DNA of 9,930 nucleotides from Candidatus Eiseniibacteriota bacterium (GTDB lineage: Bacteria > Eisenbacteria > RBG-16-71-46), in NCBI GenBank assembly GCA_005893365.1, contig VBPB01000188.1, positions 1 through 9,930 on the forward strand, written 5' to 3'. The translations under genes were made by a program, and so were the position numbers. The notes beneath the pieces were generated by a model. That model did no database searches. It was not told the DNA's origin and saw nothing but the letters and a program-made list of their open reading frames with translations. Position 1 is the first letter of the stretch, and each line of letters starts with the position of its first letter. Below, in pieces: positions 1 to 5,394 of this stretch.

Positions 1-1767
1 CGCGCGTTCGTGCTCGATCCCGGCGGCGACATGGCGCGTGCGGCGGCGCTCGCCGAGAACCTGCTCAATACCGGCGTCGAGGTGCAGTGGGTGCCGGGGC
101 CGCTCCGCAGCGCCGCGGCCCGCCCGCTGTGGGCCGATGCGCCCGGCGGCGGGACCAAGATCGCGGCGGAGGCGGGCGAGGCGGGCAAGAGCGGCGACAA
201 GGGCGACAAGGGTGCCAAGCCCGCCGCCAAGCCCGAGCCGCCTGGGCGCGCCGGCACGCCGCGTGGCCCCGAGGCCCCGTGGGCGCCGCGCGAGTTCGCG
301 GGCGGGGCGTTCGTGGTCGACCTGGCGCAACCCGCGGGGCGGCTCGCCCGCACGCTCATCGAGCGCGACGCGCCGGTGGACTCGGTCTTCGCGCGCGCCC
401 AACTCGACAAGTACGCGCGCAACCTGCGGCGCGGCAAGCGGGCGCCCAAGGAGGACTACGACTTCTACGACATCACCGCCTGGTCGCTGCCGGTCGCCTA
501 TGGCGTGCCGGCGTACGCGGTGCGCGACCTGCCCCAGGGCGGCGTCATGCTGCAGCCGCCCGATCCGACGCAGCCCGACGCCAGCGCCGAGACCACGCCG
601 GACTCGCTCGCGGTCGGCGTGCCGATGCCGGCGCGCACGAGCCGCGCCGGCCCCAGGACGCTGACCGGCCCGGATGGCCACGCGCTGCGCGACCTGACCG
701 GCCGCGTCGAGGGCGGCCCGGCGACCACGGCCTACGTATGGAGCTGCCAGGGCGACGGGGCGCTGCGGCTGGCGCTGCGGCTGATGCAGGAGGACTTCAA
801 GGTGGCGACCGCGGTGAGGCCGCTGCGCGCCCAAGGCCAGGACTTCCCGCGCGGCTCGTTCATCGCCCGCGTCGAGCGCAACCCCGAGCGCCTGCACGCC
901 CGCATCAACGAGCTGGCGCGCGGCTCGGACGTCGTCGTCACCGCACTCCACACCGCCTACACCGACCGCGGCGACACCGGCGTCGGCTCCGAGGCGGTGG
1001 CGAGCCTCAAGCGGCCGCGCGTCGCCATGCTGGTGGACGGCTCGGTCTCGCCGACCTCGTATGGCTGGCTCTGGTTCCTGTTCGAGCGAAGGCTGGGCGT
1101 GCGCTTCACCGCACTCCGCGTCTCGGCGCTCGCGGGCGCCGAGCTCAGCCGTTACAACGTGGTCATCCTCCCGGATGGGAGCCCGGGTGCGATCGCCCGC
1201 GCCCTGGGCGACGGCGGCATCAGCACGCTCAAGGACTGGATCTCGGCCGGCGGGACGCTGGTGTGCCTCGACGACGCGGCCGAGTTCCCGACGCTCAAGA
1301 ACGTCGGGCTCTCGACGGCGCGCGCGGTGGGGGTCAAGCCGCCGAGCGACAAGGACAAGAAGGACGAGGACGACGACAAGGCGCCCGCCGACAGCGTGCG
1401 CGAGGAGGAGCGCCGGCCCGAGTACCTGCCCGGCACCGTGTTCTGGGCGACCCTCGACCCGCGGCACTTCCTCGCCTACGGCTACACCACGCCGCGCATC
1501 CCGGTGCTGGTGCAGGGGCGGCTGTTCCTCCGGGCCTCGAAGGAGGGCGCCAACCCGCTCAAGTTCGACCGCGAGCCGCTGACGCTCACGGGCTGGACCT
1601 GGCCCGACACCGAGCGCCGCATGAGAGGCGCGGCCTTCGCGGTGGACGAGCCGACCGGCGACGGACACGTCATCATGATCGCCGGCTCGCCCGCGTTCCG
1701 ACTCTTCTGGCGCTCGACCGAGCGGCTGCTGCTCAACGCCGTCATCTACGGTCCGACGCTGGACTGA
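1..1767 (+). CDS. M14-family zinc carboxypeptidase-like protein, C-terminal part (5' truncated)
   Basis: The frame is already open at base 1 (Arg-Ala-Phe before the first possible start, GTG at 10), so the true start lies upstream. Numbering from that GTG gives 585 residues. The stretch GGAFVVDLAQPAGRLARTLI (about 98-117), the FYDITAWSLPVAYGVPAY segment (152-169) and the C-terminal GSPAFRLFWRSTERLLLNA (559-577) resemble the post-catalytic region of large secreted M14 peptidases of Gemmatimonadota and related phyla. Residues about 335-425 (RPRVAMLVDG, VVILPDG, GGTLVCLDD) look like the glutamine-amidotransferase-like Rossmann domain often found there. The HxxE...H zinc site is expected upstream of the window and is not visible. 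Two low-complexity linkers interrupt the protein: a Lys/Gly/Ala/Pro-rich one (about 46-90) and a highly charged Lys/Asp one (443-468). The likely role is extracellular or periplasmic peptide hydrolysis. The assignment is from remembered family patterns, not a search. Confidence 0.8.
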   Translation, partial: RAFVLDPGGDMARAAALAENLLNTGVEVQWVPGPLRSAAARPLWADAPGGGTKIAAEAGEAGKSGDKGDKGAKPAAKPEPPGRAGTPRGPEAPWAPREFAGGAFVVDLAQPAGRLARTLIERDAPVDSVFARAQLDKYARNLRRGKRAPKEDYDFYDITAWSLPVAYGVPAYAVRDLPQGGVMLQPPDPTQPDASAETTPDSLAVGVPMPARTSRAGPRTLTGPDGHALRDLTGRVEGGPATTAYVWSCQGDGALRLALRLMQEDFKVATAVRPLRAQGQDFPRGSFIARVERNPERLHARINELARGSDVVVTALHTAYTDRGDTGVGSEAVASLKRPRVAMLVDGSVSPTSYGWLWFLFERRLGVRFTALRVSALAGAELSRYNVVILPDGSPGAIARALGDGGISTLKDWISAGGTLVCLDDAAEFPTLKNVGLSTARAVGVKPPSDKDKKDEDDDKAPADSVREEERRPEYLPGTVFWATLDPRHFLAYGYTTPRIPVLVQGRLFLRASKEGANPLKFDREPLTLTGWTWPDTERRMRGAAFAVDEPTGDGHVIMIAGSPAFRLFWRSTERLLLNAVIYGPTLD

Positions 1768-1810
1768 TGGCCGTGCGCCCACCTCGGATGATCTGACCGG
1801 ACCGCCTCCG

Positions 1811-2359
1811 ATGCCCCCATCCGCCCCCACGCCCATCCGTCTGACGCCGGCCGACGCCGAGCGGTACGCGCGGCTGCGCCGGAAGATGCTCGCCGAGGCC
1901 CCCTGGGCGTTCGACGCGGGCCCGGACAACGAGCAGGGGGTGGCCCACGATGTCTACGCCCGGATGTTCGCCGACGATCAGCACGCGGTGCTGGCCATCG
2001 CGACGGCCTACTCGTGGGGCCTGACGCCCGGGCAGCCCGACCTGGTGGCCGCCGCCGGCATCACCCGGATGCGGGCGCAGAAGTTCGCGCACCGCGCGCG
2101 GATCTGGGGCGTGTACGTCGACTCGGCGCATCGCCGCCGCGGGCTCGGCCGGGCGGTGGTGTCGGCAGCGATCCGGTGTGGGCGCGGCTGGGCGGGGGTG
2201 GACTACCTCGACCTCGGTGTCAGCGAGAACTCGCCCGAGGCACGGTGGCTCTTTGAGGGGTTGGGATTCAAGCAGTGGGGCCGCGAGCCGGAGGCGACCG
2301 ATCATGGCGCCCAGCGCTTCGACGAGATCTACATGACGATGAAGCTCAAGCGCTCGTGA
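1811..2359 (+). CDS. GNAT-family N-acetyltransferase
   Basis: This is a 182-residue protein, the usual length of a single-domain GNAT enzyme that transfers an acetyl group from acetyl-CoA to an amine. Motif A is clear: a beta-strand IWGVYVD (98-104) followed by the acetyl-CoA pyrophosphate loop R-R-R-G-L-G (108-113), matching Q/R-x-x-G-x-G/A. Motif B follows as LDLGVSENSPEARWLFEGLG (133-152), the usual strand plus helix with the Asn that precedes helix alpha-4, and then GF and a final strand (YMTMKLK). The substrate cannot be read from the sequence. The ATG at 1811 was chosen because the conserved N-terminal strand (PIRLTPADAERYARLR) begins just after it; no convincing Shine-Dalgarno precedes it. 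The gene lies 43 bases after the peptidase stop and its stop overlaps the next gene, so co-transcription is likely. Confidence 0.9.
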   Translation: MPPSAPTPIRLTPADAERYARLRRKMLAEAPWAFDAGPDNEQGVAHDVYARMFADDQHAVLAIATAYSWGLTPGQPDLVAAAGITRMRAQKFAHRARIWGVYVDSAHRRRGLGRAVVSAAIRCGRGWAGVDYLDLGVSENSPEARWLFEGLGFKQWGREPEATDHGAQRFDEIYMTMKLKRS

Positions 2360-3480
2360 CCGTGCCCGCGGGCGGCGAGCCGCGGGGCGGCGCCGGGCCG
2401 ACGCTCGGCAAGCTCTCGCCCGCCGTCTTCGAGCGCCTGATCGCGCCCCATCTGGGCGCCGCGCGCCCCGAGGTGCTGGTCGGACCGGCGCTGGGCGGCG
2501 ATTGCGCCGTGGTCCGGCTCGGCGCCGGGCGGGTGATGACGCTCACCACCGATCCGCTCTCGGTGATCCCGTGCCTCGGTCCCGCCGCCTCGGCGCGGCT
2601 CGCCTGCCACCTGCTGGCCTCCGACCTGTGGACCAGCGGCATCCCGCCCGCCTACGCCACGGTCGATCTCAACCTGCCGCCCGCGCTGAGCGACGAGGAT
2701 CTCGGCGCCTTCTGGCAGGCGATGAGCGACGAGTGGGCGCGGCTCGAGGTGGCGGTGGTCGCGGGCCACACCGGGCGCTACCCGGGCGGCGGCGGCTCGG
2801 TCATCGGCGGGGCCACGCTGATCGGCGTGGGCGACGAGGGGCGCTACCTGGCGCCGGCGATGGCGGCCCCGGGCGACCGGGTCATCGTCACCAAGGGCTG
2901 CGCCATCGAGGCGACCGCGGTGGCCGCCCATCTCATCCCCGCGCGGCTGGCCGCGGCGCTGGCGGCCGACGGGATGAGCCGCCCCGAGGCCGAGGCGGCA
3001 CTCGCCCGCGCGCGCGCCGCGCTGGCCCAGGTGAGCGTGGTGGCCGACTGCCGCGCGGCGCTGCGCGTCGGGGTGCGCGACCGGGGCGTGTCGGCGCTCC
3101 ACGACGCGACCGAGGGCGGCGTGCTGGGCGGGCTGCTGGAGCTGGCCCGGGCGTCGGGCCGCGACCTGCGCGTGGCGGCCGCGCGCCTCCCGCTCTCGCG
3201 CGAGGCCCGGGCGGCGTGCGCCGCCTGGGGCGATATCGATCCGCTGTGGACCCTGTCCGAGGGGACGCTCATCGCCACGGTCCGCCCCGCCTTCGCCTCC
3301 GCGGTCCTGGGCTCACTCGCAGACCAGGGCATCGCCGCCGCCGAGGTGGGGGAGGTGCTGGCCGGCAGCGGGCAGCTCTGGCTCACCGCGCCGGACGGGA
3401 CGGTGCGCACCCTCCGCGAGCCCGAGCCCGATCCCTACTGGGGGGCGTACGACCGGGCGGTGCGCGAGGGGTGGAAGTAA
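2356..3480 (+). CDS. AIR synthase-related protein (PurM/HypE/SelD superfamily)
   Basis: The protein has 374 residues if it starts at the GTG that overlaps the GNAT stop (GTGA, 2356-2359). A GTG at 2362 is an alternative; upstream in-frame codons only mirror the GNAT gene. The N-terminal AIRS domain shows GGDCAVV (48-53 region, the GDDAAV-type nucleotide loop), TTDPLSV (64-70), ASDLWTSG (88-95) and AGHTGRY (136-142). The C-terminal domain shows HDATEGGVLGGLLELA (249-264), the family's HDxTxGG signature, and SEGTLIAT (301-308). This superfamily contains ATP-dependent enzymes of purine, thiamine, selenophosphate and NiFe-hydrogenase cofactor pathways. It is closest in feel to HypE-like proteins, but it ends REGWK and lacks the C-terminal cysteine that canonical HypE uses to carry the thiocarbamate, and no hyp genes are nearby. 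I therefore give only the superfamily and no symbol. Confidence 0.85.
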   Translation: MTVPAGGEPRGGAGPTLGKLSPAVFERLIAPHLGAARPEVLVGPALGGDCAVVRLGAGRVMTLTTDPLSVIPCLGPAASARLACHLLASDLWTSGIPPAYATVDLNLPPALSDEDLGAFWQAMSDEWARLEVAVVAGHTGRYPGGGGSVIGGATLIGVGDEGRYLAPAMAAPGDRVIVTKGCAIEATAVAAHLIPARLAAALAADGMSRPEAEAALARARAALAQVSVVADCRAALRVGVRDRGVSALHDATEGGVLGGLLELARASGRDLRVAAARLPLSREARAACAAWGDIDPLWTLSEGTLIATVRPAFASAVLGSLADQGIAAAEVGEVLAGSGQLWLTAPDGTVRTLREPEPDPYWGAYDRAVREGWK

Positions 3481-3608
3481 CACGGCGGACGGGCTGATGG
3501 CGGCGGGGCCTCATCAACCCCGCCGCCGCGTGGTCCCGGGAGGTGATCGGGATTCACGCGCCCGCCGTCCGACGAACGCACTGCCGCGCGCCCGCCGGCA
3601 CACCTCCG
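3481..3608. other. Convergent intergenic region
   Basis: This is the 128-bp gap between the stop of the AIR-synthase-like gene (+) and the stop of the outer-membrane protein gene (-). It holds the strong GC hairpin listed separately. I see no further gene, and no start codon with a ribosome-binding site on either strand. Confidence 0.7.
3499..3527. terminator. GC-rich hairpin, putative bidirectional terminator
   Basis: GGCGGCGGGG (3499-3508) and CCCCGCCGCC (3518-3527) form a perfect 10-bp inverted repeat around a 9-base loop. It sits 18 bases after the AIR-synthase-like stop and about 80 bases beyond the stop of the convergent outer-membrane protein gene, so it could serve both. Neither side has a run of T, so it would be an atypical intrinsic terminator or a stem that stabilises the mRNA 3' end. 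Position and symmetry are seen; the function is inferred. Confidence 0.55.
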
Positions 3609-4184
3609 TCAGAACTTGATCGCCACTCCCAGCGCGGTGCTGACGAAGCTCTGCGTGAAGCCGTTGGGGTCGAGCGGGCTGCCCTGGTCGCGCAGGTGCA
3701 CGTAGCGCGCGTTGAGGTCGAGCGAGGCGATGCCCGGCACGAGCGGGAACCCGAGCCCGCCGCCCACGTGGGTGCCGAACTCGTGGCTCGTCTGATCTTG
3801 AAGTCCGAGCGAGGCCTTGTAGTCGTAGGTGGTGCGGTAGATGCCGACCCCGCCGCCGACGTAGAACATCGGCAACCCGGTGAACCACGCCGAGGCGGTG
3901 ACCGGCACCATCTTCACGTTCAGGTCGCCGTTGAAGTAGGGCTCGCTCCGATACGCGACGCCGAGCTCGGTCTTGATCATCGGCAGCACCGAGGCGCGCA
4001 ACGCCACCCCGCCGAAGGCCTTGACGCTGCCGTCGCCGGAGGTGGTGCGCGCCAGCCCGACCGACGGCACGATCTCCGCGGCACGGGCGGCTCCGATGCC
4101 GATCAGCATCAGGGCGAGCAACAGGAACGCGCCGATCAGGATGCGATCCGTCAGGCGCAGGGTCTTTCGATTTGCGGTGTCCAT
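3609..4184 (-). CDS. Small outer-membrane beta-barrel protein
   Basis: The 191-residue protein begins with a classical Sec signal: charged MDTANRKTLRLTDR, a hydrophobic core ILIGAFLLLALMLIGIG (15-31) and a cleavage region ARAA just before Glu37. The mature part alternates polar and hydrophobic residues in amphipathic strands with many Gly and aromatic residues (FYVGGGVGIYRTTYDY, 107-122; HVGGGLGFPLVPGIASLDL, 139-157) and ends GVAIKF. A terminal Phe is the typical BAM recognition signal of outer-membrane barrels. The mature length of about 155 residues fits an eight-stranded OmpA/OmpX-like barrel without a peptidoglycan-binding domain. The ATG was chosen because AGGAGA lies just upstream and because the signal peptide starts there; the frame stays open far upstream without gene-like content. 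The specific role is unknown (structural, adhesion or small-molecule passage are all possible). Confidence 0.85.
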   Translation of the reverse strand: MDTANRKTLRLTDRILIGAFLLLALMLIGIGAARAAEIVPSVGLARTTSGDGSVKAFGGVALRASVLPMIKTELGVAYRSEPYFNGDLNVKMVPVTASAWFTGLPMFYVGGGVGIYRTTYDYKASLGLQDQTSHEFGTHVGGGLGFPLVPGIASLDLNARYVHLRDQGSPLDPNGFTQSFVSTALGVAIKF

Positions 4185-4189
4185 CGGTG

Positions 4190-4195
4190 TCTCCT
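4190..4195 (-). promoter_or_regulatory. Shine-Dalgarno for the outer-membrane barrel gene
   Basis: On the minus strand AGGAGA lies 5 bases before the ATG whose first base is 4184. It fixes the start of the 191-residue protein against the much longer open frame that continues upstream to 5843. Confidence 0.75.
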
Positions 4196-4399
4196 GCCTC
4201 GGGTGTCTGGGAGGGTGCGCTCGATCCGCCCTGAATCCATTCAAGGGTCGTGCCGATGCGCTCCGGGCCATGGTCCAAGCACTTACGGGCCGTTGGCGGG
4301 TCCCGGCGTGCACGGCACGCCTCGGGTGTGGCAATCCGACCTTGCGGAACGCGAATCCCGAGGCCGGACGCGGCCCTTGGTGGCGCACCGGTGAGGCGC

Positions 4400-4433
4400 T
4401 ACCATTGGTATCGTCCCGCTTCCCCCAAGCGGG
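4400..4433 (+). promoter_or_regulatory. Palindrome plus hairpin in the leader of the FlgD-domain gene
   Basis: TACCA-T-TGGTA (4400-4410) is a perfect 5-bp inverted repeat around one base. Four bases later CCCGCTT-CCCCC-AAGCGGG (4415-4433) forms a perfect 7-bp stem with a 5-base loop, ending 51 bases before the ATG at 4485. The first could be an operator half-site pair and the second a leader hairpin. The symmetry is seen; any regulatory role is a guess, since short stems are common at this GC content. Confidence 0.3.
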
Positions 4434-4469
4434 TCGCTCGTCGCCGTCTGCCCTACACCCCGAGCCGCC

Positions 4470-4474
4470 GGAGG
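4470..4474 (+). promoter_or_regulatory. Shine-Dalgarno for the FlgD-domain gene
   Basis: GGAGG lies 10 bases before the ATG at 4485. The spacing is slightly long but acceptable, and it supports that start, which is followed at once by a signal peptide. Confidence 0.65.
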
Positions 4475-4484
4475 CCCATCCCGC

Positions 4485-5394
4485 ATGAACTTCAGGCGAT
4501 CCACGGTACTGCTCGCCAGCCTGGTCATCGGACTCATCAGCACGCGGCCGGCCCATGCCACATTCCATCTGATGCAGATCGAGCAGGTCATCGGCGGAGT
4601 GAACGGCAACGTCAACGCTCAGGCGATCCAGTTGCGCATGCGTTCCGCAGGCCAGAACCTCGTGAGCCAGTCGCGGATCAAGGTGCGCGACGCCGCCGGG
4701 CTGAATCCGATCCTGATCCTCGACCTGACGACAAACGTGACCAATGGCGTGGCGGGCGACCGCGTCCTCATTACGAGCACGGCGTTCCAGACCCTGGTGA
4801 ATCCGGTGCAGGCGCCGGACTTCACGATGGCCAGTCTCATCCCGGCGACGTACCTCGCGGCCGGCTCGCTCACGTTCGAGGACGACTTCGGCACCATCTA
4901 CTGGCGTTTGAGCTGGGGCGGCGCGGGCTACACGGGTCCTGGGACGGTCTCGCTCACCAACGACGCCGACGGGAATGCCAATCCGCCGTTCGCGGGGCCG
5001 CTGCCGTCCACGAGCCTGCAGGCGCTCCAGTTCAAGAACGCCGCGACCGCCCAGAGCGTCACGAACGCGGCTGACTACGGGCTGACCACGGGCGCGGCGG
5101 TGTGGACCAACAACGCGCACCAAAGCGAGACGACCATCGCCTCGCCCGCGGGGGTCGGCGGCTCGGGCGAGGTGAGCGACTTCGAGCTGGGTCCGCCCGT
5201 GCCCAACCCCACCTCGGGGGCGCTGAGCTTCACCGTCGCCCTGCCGCGCGCGGCGCGCGTGAGCGTGAGGGTGTTCCGGGCGAACGGCGAGCGGGTGCGC
5301 ACGGTCTACGACGGCGACCTGCCGGCGGGCCGTCGCGACCTCACCTGGGACGGGCGCGACCAGCGCGGCATGCGCGGTGATGATGGTGCAGTAA
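4485..5394 (+). pseudogene. Secreted protein with FlgD-like/T9SS-type C-terminal domain, 3' end disrupted
   Basis: The gene starts with a good ribosome-binding site and a Sec signal (MNFRRSTVLLASLVIGLIST, cleavage after AHA at residue 25). Residues 26-230 are an unrecognised beta-rich region (FHLMQIEQVIGG, RIKVRDAAG, TFEDDFGTIYW). A Ser/Gly linker then leads to a FlgD-immunoglobulin-like sorting domain (234-295) with PVPNPTSGALSF, VRVFRANGERVRTVYDGDLP and LTWDGRDQRG. In this family that last motif is followed by about 20-25 residues of the G-V-Y-F-x-R-L type and a short basic/hydrophobic end. Here it breaks after Met296 (5370). A plausible native end, Ala-Val-Met-Met-Val-Gln-stop (5374-5394), sits immediately after it in another frame. 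In its own frame the reading continues to a stop at 5798, entirely antisense to the TlpA gene. Either an internal out-of-frame deletion or an assembly error explains this. The role of the mature protein is unknown; the domain usually marks secreted or surface proteins. Confidence 0.65.

Larger units (their letters stand above)
4185..4484. other. Divergent intergenic control region
   Basis: These 300 bp separate two divergent secreted-protein genes and probably carry promoters for both. No convincing -35/-10 pair stands out on either strand. Visible structures are a 7-bp hairpin GGCGTGC-ACG-GCACGCC (4305-4321), an odd palindrome TACCA-T-TGGTA (4400-4410) and a 7-bp hairpin CCCGCTT-CCCCC-AAGCGGG (4415-4433). 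No small gene with a ribosome-binding site was found. Confidence 0.6.

Noticed and set aside
87..1796. Long + strand frame in another phase through the peptidase gene
   Set aside because: The translation is almost all Arg, Gly and Ala, typical of an out-of-frame reading in GC-rich DNA.
2275..2355. Upstream start for the AIR-synthase-like gene within the GNAT gene
   Set aside because: The 27 extra residues are Arg/Asp-rich with no family similarity and come from the out-of-frame GNAT sequence. The GTG overlapping the GNAT stop is better.
3543..4488. Plus-strand open frames opposite the barrel gene and across the divergent spacer
   Set aside because: They have no ribosome-binding site, no recognisable motif, and cross both the barrel gene and its promoter region.
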